Source: Nemertoderma westbladi (lineage: Eukaryota; Xenacoelomorpha; Nemertodermatida; Nemertodermatidae). From it: 41,086 nucleotides of DNA. Shown here in pieces: positions 26,922-41,086 of this stretch; position 1 is the first letter of the stretch; every line of letters begins with the position of its first letter. Below the pieces are notes generated by a model. The model was given only the letters and a program-made list of their open reading frames with translations, made no database searches and was not told the DNA's origin. The DNA lies in NCBI GenBank assembly GCA_032718475.1, contig JAUCBJ010009115.1:1-41086 (forward strand), written 5' to 3'. Made by a program: the position numbers and the translations under genes.

Positions 26922-29900
26922 CCCTAGTAAAACAGTAAAACACTAGTAAAACAGTAAAACACTAGTAAAACAGTAAAACACTAGTAACACAGTAAAACAC
27001 TAGTAAAACACTAGTAAAACAGTAAAACACTAGTAAAACATTAAAACACTAGTAAAACAGTAAAACTCTCGTAAAAAAGTAAAACACTAGTAACACAGTA
27101 AAACACTAGTAAAACAGTAAAACACTAGTAAAACATTAAAACACTAGTAAAACAGTAAAACTCTCGTAAAAAAGTAAAACACTAGTAACACAGTAAAACA
27201 CTAGTAAAACAGTAAAACACTAGTAAAACATTAAAACACGAGTAAAACAGTAAAACACGAGTAAAACAGTAAAACACTAGTAAAACAGTAAAACACTAGT
27301 AAAACATTAAAACACTAGTAAACAATAAAACACTAGTAAACATTAAAACACGAGTAAAACAGTAAAACACTAGTAAAACAGTAAAACGGTAGTAAAACAG
27401 TAAAACACTAGTAACACAGTAAAACACTAGTAAAACAGTAAAACACTAGTAAAACAGTAAAACACTAGTAAAACAGTAAAACACTAGTAAAACAGTAAAA
27501 CACTAGTAAAACAGTAAAACACTAGTAAAACAGTAAAACACTAGTAAAACAGTAAAACACTAGTAACACAGTAAAACACTAGTAACACAGTAAAACACTA
27601 GTAAAACAGTAAAACACTAGTAAAACAGTAAAACACTAGTAAAACAGTAAAACACTAGTAAAACAGTAAAACACGAGTAAAACAGTAAAACACGAGTAAA
27701 ACAGTAAAACACTAGTAAAACAGTAAAACACTAGTAAAACATTAAAACACTAGTAAACATTAAAACACGAGTAAAACAGTAAAACACTAGTAAAACAGTA
27801 AAACACTAGTAAAACAGTAAAACACTAGTAACACAGTAAAACACTAGTAAAACAGTAAAACACTAGTAAAACATTAAAACACTAGTAAAACATTAAACAC
27901 TAGTAAAACAGTAAAACATTACAACACTAGTAAAACTTAAAACACTAGTAAAACATTAAAACACTAGTAAAACATTAAAACACTAGTAACACAGTAAAAC
28001 ACTAGTAAAACAGTAAAACACTAGTAAAACATTAAAACACTAGTAAAACATTAAACACTAGTAAAACAGTAAAACATTACAACACTAGTAAAACATTAAA
28101 TCACTAGTAAAACATTAAATCACTAGTAAAACATTAAAACACTAGTAAAACAGTAAAACACTAGTCAAACAGTAAAACACGAGTAAAACAGTAAAACACG
28201 AGTAAAACAGTAAAACACTAGTAAAACAGTAAAACACTAGTAAAACAGTAAAACACTAGTAAAACAGTAAAACACTAGTAACACAGTAAAACACTAGTAA
28301 AACATTAAAACACTAGTAAAACATTAAACACTAGTAAAACAGTAAAACACTAGTAAAACAGTAAAACACTAGTAAAACATTAAAACACTAGTAAAACATT
28401 AAACACTAGTAAACATTAAAACACTAGTAAAACATTAAAACACTAGTAAACATTAAAACACGAGTAAAACAGTAAAACACTAGTCAAACAGTAAAATACT
28501 AGTAAAACATTAAAACACTCGTAAACATTAAAACACGAGTAAAACAGTAAAACACTAGTAAAACAGTAAAACACTAGTAAAACAGTAAAACACTAGTAAC
28601 ACAGTAAAACACTAGTAAAACACTAGTAAAACAGTAAAACACTAGTAAAACATTAAAACACTAGTAAAACAGTAAAACACTAGTAACACAGTAAAACACT
28701 AGTAACACAGTAAAACACTAGTAAAACAGTAAAACACTAGTAAAACAGTAAAACACGAGTAAAACAGTAAAACACGAGTAAAACAGTAAAACACTAGTAA
28801 AACAGTAAAACACTAGTAAAACATTAAAACACTAGTAAACATTAAAACACGAGCAAAACAGTAAAACACTAGTAAAACATTAAAACACTAGTAAAACATT
28901 AAACACTAGTAAAACAGTAAAACATTACAACACTAGTAAAACTTAAAACACTAGTAAAACATTAAAACACTAGTAAAACAGTAAAACACTAGTAACACAG
29001 TAAAACACTAGTAAAACAGTAAAACACTAGTAAAACATTAAAACACTAGTAAAACATTAAACACTAGTAAAACAGTAAAACATTACAACACTAGTAAAAC
29101 ATTAAATCACTAGTAAAACATTAAAACACTAGTAAAACAGTAAAACACTAGTCAAACAGTAAAACACGAGTAAAACAGTAAAACACGAGTAAAACAGTAA
29201 AACATTACAACACTAGTAAAACTTAAAACACTAGTAAAACATTAAAACACTAGTAAAACATTAAAACACTAGTAACACAGTAAAACACTAGTAAAACAGT
29301 AAAACACTAGTCAAACAGTAAAATACTAGTAAAACAGTAAAACACTAGTAAAACAGTAAAACACTAGTAAAACATTAAAACACTAGTAAACAATAAAACA
29401 CTAGTAAACATTAAAACACGAGTAAAACAGTAAAACACTAGTAAAACAGTAAAACGGTAGTAAAACAGTAAAACACTAGTAACACAGTAAAACACTAGTA
29501 AAACAGTAAAACACTAGTAAAACAGTAAAACACTAGTAAAACAGTAAAACACTAGTAAAACAGTAAAATACTAGTAAAACATTAAAACACTCGTAAACAT
29601 TAAAACACGAGTAAAACAGTAAAACACTAGTAAAACAGTAAAACACTAGTAAAACAGTAAAACACTAGTAACACAGTAAAACACTAGTAAAACACTAGTA
29701 AAACAGTAAAACACTAGTAAAACACTAGTAAAACAGTAAAACACTCGTAAACATTAAAACACGAGTAAAACAGTAAAACACTAGTAAAACAGTAAAACAC
29801 TAGTAAAACAGTAAAACACTAGTAACACAGTAAAACACTAGTAAAACACTAGTAAAACAGTAAAACACTAGTAAAACATTAAAACACTAGTAAAACAGTA

Positions 29901-32900
29901 AAACTCTCGTAAAAAAGTAAAACACTAGTAACACAGTAAAACACTAGTAAAACAGTAAAACACTAGTAAAACAGTAAAACACGAGTAAAACAGTAAAACA
30001 CGAGTAAAACAGTAAAACACTAGTAAAACAGTAAAACACTAGTAAAACATTAAAACACTAGTAAACATTAAAACACGAGTAAAACAGTAAAACACTAGTA
30101 AAACATTAAAACACTAGTAAAACATTAAACACTAGTAAAACAGTAAAACATTACAACACTAGTAAAACTTAAAACACTAGTAAAACATTAAAACACTAGT
30201 AAAACAGTAAAACACTAGTAACACAGTAAAACATTAGTAAAACAGTAAAACACTAGTAAAACATTAAAACACTAGTAAAACATTAAACACTAGTAAAACA
30301 GTAAAACATTACAACACTAGTAAAACATTAAATCACTAGTAAAACATTAAAACACTAGTAAAACAGTAAAACACTAGTCAAACAGTAAAACACGAGTAAA
30401 ACAGTAAAACACGAGTAAAACAGTAAAACATTACAACACTAGTAAAACTTAAAACACTAGTAAAACATTAAAACACTAGTAAAACATTAAAACACTAGTA
30501 ACACAGTAAAACACTAGTAAAACAGTAAAACACTAGTCAAACAGTAAAATACTAGTAAAACAGTAAAACACTAGTAAAACAGTAAAACACTAGTAAAACA
30601 TTAAAACACTAGTAAACAATAAAACACTAGTAAACATTAAAACACGAGTAAAACAGTAAAACACTAGTAAAACAGTAAAACGGTAGTAAAACAGTAAAAC
30701 ACTAGTAACACAGTAAAACACTAGTAAAACAGTAAAACACTAGTAAAACAGTAAAACACTAGTAAAACAGTAAAACACTAGTAAAACAGTAAAACACTAG
30801 TAAAACAGTAAAACACTAGTAAAACAGTAAAACACTAGTAAAACAGTAAAACACTAGTAACACAGTAAAACACTAGTAACACAGTAAAACACTAGTAAAA
30901 CAGTAAAACACTAGTAAAACAGTAAAACACTAGTAAAACAGTAAAACACTAGTAAAACAGTAAAACACGAGTAAAACAGTAAAACACGAGTAAAACAGTA
31001 AAACACTAGTAAAACAGTAAAACACTAGTAAAACATTAAAACACTAGTAAACATTAAAACACGAGTAAAACAGTAAAACACTAGTAAAACAGTAAAACAC
31101 TAGTAAAACAGTAAAACACTAGTAACACAGTAAAACACTAGTAAAACAGTAAAACACTAGTAAAACATTAAAACACTAGTAAAACATTAAACACTAGTAA
31201 AACAGTAAAACATTACAACACTAGTAAAACTTAAAACACTAGTAAAACATTAAAACACTAGTAAAACATTAAAACACTAGTAACACAGTAAAACACTAGT
31301 AAAACAGTAAAACACTAGTAAAACATTAAAACACTAGTAAAACATTAAACACTAGTAAAACAGTAAAACATTACAACACTAGTAAAACATTAAATCACTA
31401 GTAAAACATTAAATCACTAGTAAAACATTAAAACACTAGTAAAACAGTAAAACACTAGTCAAACAGTAAAACACGAGTAAAACAGTAAAACACGAGTAAA
31501 ACAGTAAAACACTAGTAAAACAGTAAAACACTAGTAAAACAGTAAAACACTAGTAAAACAGTAAAACACTAGTAACACAGTAAAACACTAGTAAAACATT
31601 AAAACACTAGTAAAACATTAAACACTAGTAAAACAGTAAAACACTAGTAAAACAGTAAAACACTAGTAAAACATTAAAACACTAGTAAAACATTAAACAC
31701 TAGTAAACATTAAAACACGAGTAAAACATTAAAACACTAGTAAAACATTAAAACACTAGTAAACATTAAAACACGAGTAAAACAGTAAAACACTAGTCAA
31801 ACAGTAAAATACTAGTAAAACATTAAAACACTCGTAAACATTAAAACACGAGTAAAACAGTAAAACACTAGTAAAACAGTAAAACACTAGTAAAACAGTA
31901 AAACACTAGTAAAACAGTAAAACACTAGTAACACAGTAAAACACTAGTAAAACACTAGTAAAACAGTAAAACACTAGTAAAACATTAAAACACTAGTAAA
32001 ACAGTAAAACTCTCGTAAAAAAGTAAAACACTAGTAACACAGTAAAACACTAGTAAAACAGTAAAACACTAGTAAAACAGTAAAACACGAGTAAAACAGT
32101 AAAACACGAGTAAAACAGTAAAACACTAGTAAAACAGTAAAACACTAGTAAAACATTAAAACACTAGTAAACATTAAAACACGAGTAAAACAGTAAAACA
32201 CTAGTAAAACATTAAAACACTAGTAAAACATTAAACACTAGTAAAACAGTAAAACATTACAACACTAGTAAAACTTAAAACACTAGTAAAACATTAAAAC
32301 ACTAGTAAAACAGTAAAACACTAGTAACACAGTAAAACACTAGTAAAACAGTAAAACACTAGTAAAACATTAAAACACTAGTAAAACATTAAACACTAGT
32401 AAAACAGTAAAACATTACAACACTAGTAAAACATTAAATCACTAGTAAAACATTAAAACACTAGTAAAACAGTAAAACACTAGTCAAACAGTAAAACACG
32501 AGTAAAACAGTAAAACACGAGTAAAACAGTAAAACATTACAACACTAGTAAAACTTAAAACACTAGTAAAACATTAAAACACTAGTAAAACATTAAAACA
32601 CTAGTAACACAGTAAAACACTAGTAAAACAGTAAAACACTAGTCAAACAGTAAAATACTAGTAAAACAGTAAAACACTAGTAAAACAGTAAAACACTAGT
32701 AAAACATTAAAACACTAGTAAACAATAAAACACTAGTAAACATTAAAACACGAGTAAAACAGTAAAACACTAGTAAAACAGTAAAACGGTAGTAAAACAG
32801 TAAAACACTAGTAACACAGTAAAACACTAGTAAAACAGTAAAACACTAGTAAAACAGTAAAACACTAGTAAAACAGTAAAACACTAGTAAAACAGTAAAA

Positions 32901-35900
32901 TACTAGTAAAACATTAAAACACTCGTAAACATTAAAACACGAGTAAAACAGTAAAACACTAGTAAAACAGTAAAACACTAGTAAAACAGTAAAACACTAG
33001 TAACACAGTAAAACACTAGTAAAACACTAGTAAAACAGTAAAACACTAGTAAAACACTAGTAAAACAGTAAAACACTCGTAAACATTAAAACACGAGTAA
33101 AACAGTAAAACACTAGTAAAACAGTAAAACACTAGTAAAACAGTAAAACACTAGTAACACAGTAAAACACTAGTAAAACACTAGTAAAACAGTAAAACAC
33201 TAGTAAAACATTAAAACACTAGTAAAACAGTAAAACTCTCGTAAAAAAGTAAAACACTAGTAACACAGTAAAACACTAGTAAAACAGTAAAACACTAGTA
33301 AAACAGTAAAACACGAGTAAAACAGTAAAACACGAGTAAAACAGTAAAACACTAGTAAAACAGTAAAACACTAGTAAAACATTAAAACACTAGTAAACAT
33401 TAAAACACGAGTAAAACAGTAAAACACTAGTAAAACATTAAAACACTAGTAAAACATTAAACACTAGTAAAACAGTAAAACATTACAACACTAGTAAAAC
33501 TTAAAACACTAGTAAAACATTAAAACACTAGTAAAACAGTAAAACACTAGTAACACAGTAAAACACTAGTAAAACAGTAAAACACTAGTAAAACATTAAA
33601 ACACTAGTAAAACATTAAACACTAGTAAAACAGTAAAACATTACAACACTAGTAAAACATTAAATCACTAGTAAAACATTAAAACACTAGTAAAACAGTA
33701 AAACACTAGTCAAACAGTAAAACACGAGTAAAACAGTAAAACACGAGTAAAACAGTAAAACATTACAACACTAGTAAAACTTAAAACACTAGTAAAACAT
33801 TAAAACACTAGTAAAACATTAAAACACTAGTAACACAGTAAAACACTAGTAAAACAGTAAAACACTAGTCAAACAGTAAAATACTAGTAAAACAGTAAAA
33901 CACTAGTAAAACAGTAAAACACTAGTAAAACATTAAAACACTAGTAAACAATAAAACACTAGTAAACATTAAAACACGAGTAAAACAGTAAAACACTAGT
34001 AAAACAGTAAAACGGTAGTAAAACAGTAAAACACTAGTAACACAGTAAAACACTAGTAAAACAGTAAAACACTAGTAAAACAGTAAAACACTAGTAAAAC
34101 AGTAAAACACTAGTAAAACAGTAAAACACTAGTAAAACAGTAAAACACTAGTAAAACAGTAAAACACTAGTAAAACAGTAAAACACTAGTAACACAGTAA
34201 AACACTAGTAACACAGTAAAACACTAGTAAAACAGTAAAACACTAGTAAAACAGTAAAACACTAGTAAAACAGTAAAACACTAGTAAAACAGTAAAACAC
34301 GAGTAAAACAGTAAAACACGAGTAAAACAGTAAAACACTAGTAAAACAGTAAAACACTAGTAAAACATTAAAACACTAGTAAACATTAAAACACGAGTAA
34401 AACAGTAAAACACTAGTAAAACAGTAAAACACTAGTAAAACAGTAAAACACTAGTAACACAGTAAAACACTAGTAAAACAGTAAAACACTAGTAAAACAT
34501 TAAAACACTAGTAAAACATTAAACACTAGTAAAACAGTAAAACATTACAACACTAGTAAAACTTAAAACACTAGTAAAACATTAAAACACTAGTAAAACA
34601 TTAAAACACTAGTAACACAGTAAAACACTAGTAAAACAGTAAAACACTAGTAAAACATTAAAACACTAGTAAAACATTAAACACTAGTAAAACAGTAAAA
34701 CATTACAACACTAGTAAAACATTAAATCACTAGTAAAACATTAAATCACTAGTAAAACATTAAAACACTAGTAAAACAGTAAAACACTAGTCAAACAGTA
34801 AAACACGAGTAAAACAGTAAAACACGAGTAAAACAGTAAAACACTAGTAAAACAGTAAAACACTAGTAAAACAGTAAAACACTAGTAAAACAGTAAAACA
34901 CTAGTAACACAGTAAAACACTAGTAAAACATTAAAACACTAGTAAAACATTAAACACTAGTAAAACAGTAAAACACTAGTAAAACAGTAAAACACTAGTA
35001 AAACATTAAAACACTAGTAAAACATTAAACACTAGTAAACATTAAAACACGAGTAAAACATTAAAACACTAGTAAAACATTAAAACACTAGTAAACATTA
35101 AAACACGAGTAAAACAGTAAAACACTAGTCAAACAGTAAAATACTAGTAAAACATTAAAACACTCGTAAACATTAAAACACGAGTAAAACAGTAAAACAC
35201 TAGTAAAACAGTAAAACACTAGTAAAACAGTAAAACACTAGTAACACAGTAAAACACTAGTAAAACACTAGTAAAACAGTAAAACACTAGTAAAACATTA
35301 AAACACTAGTAAAACAGTAAAACTCTCGTAAAAAAGTAAAACACTAGTAACACAGTAAAACACTAGTAAAACAGTAAAACACTAGTAAAACAGTAAAACA
35401 CGAGTAAAACAGTAAAACACGAGTAAAACAGTAAAACACTAGTAAAACAGTAAAACACTAGTAAAACATTAAAACACTAGTAAACATTAAAACACGAGTA
35501 AAACAGTAAAACACTAGTAAAACATTAAAACACTAGTAAAACATTAAACACTAGTAAAACAGTAAAACATTACAACACTAGTAAAACTTAAAACACTAGT
35601 AAAACATTAAAACACTAGTAAAACAGTAAAACACTAGTAACACAGTAAAACACTAGTAAAACAGTAAAACACTAGTAAAACATTAAAACACTAGTAAAAC
35701 ATTAAACACTAGTAAAACAGTAAAACATTACAACACTAGTAAAACATTAAATCACTAGTAAAACATTAAAACACTAGTAAAACAGTAAAACACTAGTCAA
35801 ACAGTAAAACACGAGTAAAACAGTAAAACACGAGTAAAACAGTAAAACATTACAACACTAGTAAAACTTAAAACACTAGTAAAACATTAAAACACTAGTA

Positions 35901-38900
35901 AAACATTAAAACACTAGTAACACAGTAAAACACTAGTAAAACAGTAAAACACTAGTCAAACAGTAAAATACTAGTAAAACATTAAAACACTCGTAAACAT
36001 TAAAACACGAGTAAAACAGTAAAACACTAGTAAAACAGTAAAACACTAGTAAAACATTAAAACACTAGTAACACAGTAAAACACTAGTAAAACACTAGTA
36101 AAACAGTAAAACACTAGTAAAACAGTAAAACACTAGTAAAACAGTAAAACTCTAGTAAAACAGTAAAACACTAGTAACACAGTAAAACACTAGTAAAACA
36201 GTAAAACACTAGTAAAACATTAAAACACGAGTAAAACAGTAAAACACGAGTAAAACAGTAAAACACTAGTAAAACAGTAAAACACTAGTAAAACATTAAA
36301 ACACTAGTAAACAATAAAACACTAGTAAACATTAAAACACGAGTAAAACAGTAAAACACTAGTAAAACAGTAAAACACGAGTAAAACAGTAAGACACTAT
36401 TAAAACAGTAAAACACTAGTAAAACATTAAAACACTCGTAAACATTAAAACACGAGTAAAACAGTAAAACACTAGTAAAACAGTAAAACACTAGTAAAAC
36501 AGTAAAACACTAGTAACACAGTAAAACACTAGTAAAACAGTAAAACACTAGTAAAACATTAAAACACTAGTAAAACATTAAACACTAGTAAAACAGTAAA
36601 ACATTACAACACTAGTAAAACTTAAAACACTAGTAAAACAGTAAAACACTAGTAAAACAGTAAAACACTAGTAACACAGTAAAACACTAGTAAAACAGTA
36701 AAACACTAGTAAAACAGTAAAACACTAGTAAAACAGTAAAACACTAGTAAAACAGTAAAACACTAGTAAAACAGTAAAACACTAGTAAAACAGTAAAACA
36801 CTAGTAAAACAGTAAAACACGAGTAAAACAGTAAAACACGAGTAAAACAGTAAAACACTAGTAAAACAGTAAAACACTAGTAAAACATTAAAACACTAGT
36901 AAACATTAAAACACGAGTAAAACAGTAAAACACTAGTAAAACATTAAAACACTAGTAAAACATTAAACACTAGTAAAACAGTAAAACATTACAACACTAG
37001 TAAAACTTAAAACACTAGTAAAACATTAAAACACTAGTAAAACAGTAAAACACTAGTAACACAGTAAAACACTAGTAAAACAGTAAAACACTAGTAAAAC
37101 ATTAAAACACTAGTAAAACATTAAACACTAGTAAAACAGTAAAACATTACAACACTAGTAAAACATTAAATCACTAGTAAAACATTAAAACACTAGTAAA
37201 ACAGTAAAACACTAGTCAAACAGTAAAACACGAGTAAAACAGTAAAACACGAGTAAAACAGTAAAACACTAGTAAAACAGTAAAACACTAGTAAAACAGT
37301 AAAACACTAGTAAAACAGTAAAACACTAGTAACACAGTAAAACACTAGTAAAACATTAAAACACTAGTAAAACATTAAACACTAGTAAAACAGTAAAACA
37401 CTAGTAAAACAGTAAAACACTAGTAAAACAGTAAAACACGAGTAAAACAGTAAAACACTAGTAAAACATTAAAACACTAGTAAAACATTAAACACTAGTA
37501 AACATTAAAACACGAGTAAAACAGTAAAACACTAGTAAAACAGTAAAACAGTAGTAAAACAGTAAAACACTAGTAACACAGTAAAACACTAGTAAAACAG
37601 TAAAACACGAGTAAAACAGTAAAACAGTAAAACACTAGTAAAACATTAAAACACTAGTAAACATTAAAACACGAGTAAAACAGTAAAACACTAGTAACAC
37701 AGTAAAACACTAGTAAAACATTAAAACACTAGTAAAACATTAAACACTAGTAAACATTAAAACACGAGTAAAACAGTATAACACTAGTAAAACAGTAAAA
37801 CAGTAGTAAAACAGTAAAACACTAGTAACACAGTAAAACACTAGTAAAACAGTAAAACACGAGTAAAACAGTAGAACACGAGTAAAACAGTAAAACACTA
37901 GTAAAACAGTAAAACACTAGTAAAACATTAAAACACTAGTAAACATTAAAACACGAGTAAAACAGTAGAACACGAGTAAAACAGTAAAACACTAGTAAAA
38001 CAGTAAAACACTAGTAAAACATTAAAACACTAGTAAACATTAAAACACGAGTAAAACAGTAAAACACTAGTAAAACAGTAAAACACTAGTAAAACAGTAA
38101 AACACTAGTAACACAGTAAAACACTAGTAAAACAGTAAAACACTAGTAAAACATTAAAACACTAGTAAAACATTAAACACTAGTAAAACAGTAAAACATT
38201 ACAACACGAGTAAAACTTAAAACACTAGTAAAACATTAAAACACTAGTAAAACAGTAAAACACTAGTAACACAGTAAAACACTAGTAAAACAGTAAAACA
38301 CTAGTAAAACATTAAAACACTAGTAAAACATTAAACACTAGTAAAACAGTAAAATATTACAACACTAGTAAAACTTAAAACACTAGTAAAACAGTAAAAC
38401 ACTAGTAAAACAGTAAAACACTAGTAACACAGTAAAACACTAGTAAAACAGTAAAACACGAGTAAAACAGTAAAACACTAGTAAAACAGTAAAACACTAG
38501 TAAAACATTAAAACACTAGTAAAACAGTAAAACACTAGTAAAACAGTAAAACACTAGTAAAACAGTAAAACACGAGTAAAACAGTAAAACACGAGTAAAA
38601 CAGTAAAACACTAGTAAAACAGTAAAACACTAGTAAAACATTAAAACACTAGTAAACATTAAAACACGAGTAAAACAGTAAAACACTAGTAAAACAGTAA
38701 AACACTAGTAAAACAGTAAAACACTAGTAACACAGTAAAACACTAGTAAAACAGTAAAACACTAGTAAAACATTAAAACACTAGTAAAACATTAAACACT
38801 AGTAAAACAGTAAAACATTACAACACTAGTAAAACTTAAAACACTAGTAAAACATTAAAACACTAGTAAAACAGTAAAACACTAGTAACACAGTAAAACA

Positions 38901-40942
38901 CTAGTAAAACAGTAAAACACTAGTAAAACATTAAAACACTAGTAAAACATTAAACACTAGTAAAACAGTAAAACATTACAACACTAGTAAAACATTAAAT
39001 CACTAGTAAAACATTAAAACACTAGTAAAACAGTAAAACACTAGTAAAACAGTAAAACACTAGTAAAACAGTAAAACACTAGTAACACAGTAAAACACTA
39101 GTAAAACATTAAAACACTAGTAAAACATTAAACACTAGTAAACATTAAAACACGAGTAAAACAGTAAAACACTAGTAAAACAGTAAAACAGTAGTAAAAC
39201 AGTAAAACACTAGTAACACAGTAAAACACTAGTAAAACAGTAAAACACGAGTAAAACAGTAAAACACTAGTAAAACAGTAAAACACTAGTAAAACATTAA
39301 AACACTAGGAAACATTAAAACACGAGTAAAACAGTAAAACACTAGTAAAACAGTAAAACACTAGTAAAACAGTAAAACACTAGTAACACAGTAAAACACT
39401 AGTAAAACAGTAAAACACTAGTAAAACATTAAAACACTAGTAAAACATTAAACACTAGTAAAACAGTAAAACATTACAACACTAGTAAAACTTAAAACAC
39501 TAGTAAAACATTAAAACACTAGTAAAACAGTAAAACACTAGTAACACAGTAAAACACTAGTAAAACAGTAAAACACTAGTAAAACATTAAAACACTAGTA
39601 AACATTAAACACTAGTAAAACAGTAAAACATTACAACACTAGTAAAACATTAAATCACTAGTAAAACATTAAAACACTAGTAAAACAGTAAAACACTAGT
39701 AAAACAGTAAAACACTAGTCAAACAGTAAAACACGAGTAAAACAGTAAAACACGAGTAAAACAGTAAAACACTAGTAAAACAGTAAAACACTAGTAAAAC
39801 AGTAAAACACTAGTAAAACAGTAAAACACTAGTAACACAGTAAAACACTAGTAAAACATTAAAACACTAGTAAACATTAAAACACGAGTAAAACAGTAAA
39901 ACACTAGTAACACAGTAAAACACTAGTAAAATATTAAAACACTAGTAAAACATTAAACACTAGTAAATATTAAAACACGAGTAAAACAGTAAAACACTAG
40001 TAAAACAGTAAAACAGTAGTAAAACAGTAAAACACTAGTAACACAGTAAAACACTAGTAAAACAGTAAAACACTAGTAAAACAGTTAAACACTAGTAAAA
40101 CAGTAAAACACTAGTAACACAGTAAAACACTAGTAAAACAGTAAAACACTAGTAAAACAGTAAAACACTAGTAAAACAGTAAAACACTAGTAACACAGTA
40201 AAACAATAGTAACACAGTAAAACAATAGTAACACAGTAAAACACTAGTAAAACAGTAAAACACTAGTAAAACAGTAAAACACTAGTAAAACAGTAAAACA
40301 CTAGTAACACAGTAAAACACTAGTAAATCAGTAAAACACTAGTAAAACATTAAAACACGAGTAAAACAGTAAAACACGAGTAAAACAGTAAAACACGAGT
40401 AAAACAGTAAAACACTAGTAAAACATTAAAACACTAGTAAAACATTAAAACACTAGTAAACATTAAAACACGAGTAAAGCAGTAAAACACTAGTAAAACA
40501 GTAAAACACTAGTAAAACAGTAAAACACTAGTAACACAGTAAAACACTAGTAAAACAGTAAAACACTAGTAAAACATTAAAACACTAGTAAAACATTAAA
40601 CACTAGTAAAACAGTAAAACATTACAACACTAGTAAAACATTAAAACACTAGTAAAACATTAAAACACTAGTAAAACAGCAAAACACTAGTAAAACATTA
40701 AAACACTAGTAAAACATTAAACACTAGTAAAACAGTAAAACATTACAACACTAGTAAAATATTAAAACACTAGTAAAACATTAAAACACTAGTAAAACAT
40801 TAAAACACTAGTAAAACATTAAAACACTAGTAAAACAGTAAAACACTAGTAAAACAGTAAAACACTAGTAAAACAGTAATACACTAGTAAAACAGTAAAA
40901 CACTAGTGAAACATTGAAACACTAGTAAAACAGTAAAACATT
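26922..40942. repeat. Giant 19-bp satellite, about 14 kb
   Basis: Roughly 740 units of ACTAGTAAAACAGTAAAAC. The unit is itself ACT plus two copies of AGTAAAAC. Recurrent variants are CATTAAAAC, ACGAGT, GTAACACAG, 18-bp units with GTAAACATT, TTAAACACTAG and CATTACAAC. The plus strand is about 58% A and poor in G. Variant units recur in a fixed order with a period of about 3332 bp made of sub-blocks of 1226 and 2106 bp (see findings). Stop codons occur in every frame on either strand, apart from short accidental openings such as 36285-36491. It begins 61 bp past the end of exon 3 and probably lies in an intron. Confidence 0.97.
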
Positions 40943-41086
40943 GCCAGTCTTATCAGCCTAGGCTGAAAAGACTCTCCAGTTTTTTCCCTATATTTCTGTA
41001 TTAACGGAAAGGGGCAGGTTACAGTGGCGGGCGTTTCTAACCAAAACAATAAACGATAACTCAATAACATAGGTTACAGTTTTATT
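40943..41086. other. Unique flank after the 19-bp satellite
   Basis: Non-repetitive sequence to the window edge. It contains the perfect 12-bp palindrome CAGCCTAGGCTG at about 40957-40968. No exon is recognised in these 144 bases. Confidence 0.5.

Noticed and set aside
36285-36491. Minus-strand frame of 68 codons rich in Phe, Cys and Val
   Set aside because: It is an accidental opening in the 19-bp satellite where unit variants remove stop codons.
26922-40942. CRISPR-like appearance of short regular repeats
   Set aside because: There are no unique spacers, the units are contiguous, and the context is eukaryotic. It is a satellite.

Overview
The window looks like animal nuclear DNA, probably from a marine invertebrate deuterostome. 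That is an inference from spliced host genes with large introns, CR1-like and (TAG)-tailed LINE remains, hAT-like and piggyBac-like non-autonomous elements, and long satellites. An echinoderm is my best guess and is unproven. No bacterial features, rRNA genes or intact tRNA genes are visible.

Two host genes can be reconstructed, arranged head to head. On the minus strand (11097-17570) a complete three-exon FKBP12-type peptidyl-prolyl isomerase is split by phase-1 introns. Its 109-residue product keeps the aromatic pocket of the family. On the plus strand (from 20107) are the first three coding exons of a coiled-coil protein. It weakly resembles the N-terminal part of Jakmip/Marlin proteins. 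Its third exon either stops at 26861 or donates at 26848 into an intron holding a 14-kb satellite.

Region by region: 1-1380 is unassigned sequence dense in short palindromes (TAGGCCTA, TACCGGTA, TACTGTA). A decayed CR1/jockey-like LINE occupies 1380-3480. Two fragments of (TAG)-tailed LINEs and a fold-back element follow (3684-5425). From about 6055 to 10558 lies a 43-bp satellite interrupted by two LINE-B copies, one with an intact partial ORF and a 38-bp flanking duplication. Then comes FKBP12, whose intron 1 holds a third LINE-B copy and a 2.5-kb element with inverted ends flanked by TA. Intron 1 of the coiled-coil gene holds a SINE-like repeat split by a hAT-like element, a piggyBac-like element carrying 141-bp tandem repeats, and an antisense open frame of 538 codons from an endonuclease-bearing non-LTR retrotransposon. 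From 26922 to 40942 the sequence is a 19-bp satellite with a 3.33-kb higher-order period.

The most unusual observation is a set of TA-flanked micro-insertions (TA-CTG-TA, TA-CAG-TA, TA-GGCC-TA, TA-CCGG-TA) scattered across all non-satellite sequence. In the decayed LINE, removing CTGTA restores the reading frame at three separate places. In LINE-B copies, GGCCTA and CCGGTA are visible as clean insertions at a TA. They resemble excision footprints of TA-targeting DNA transposons. The element in FKBP intron 1 has ends that could produce two of these classes.
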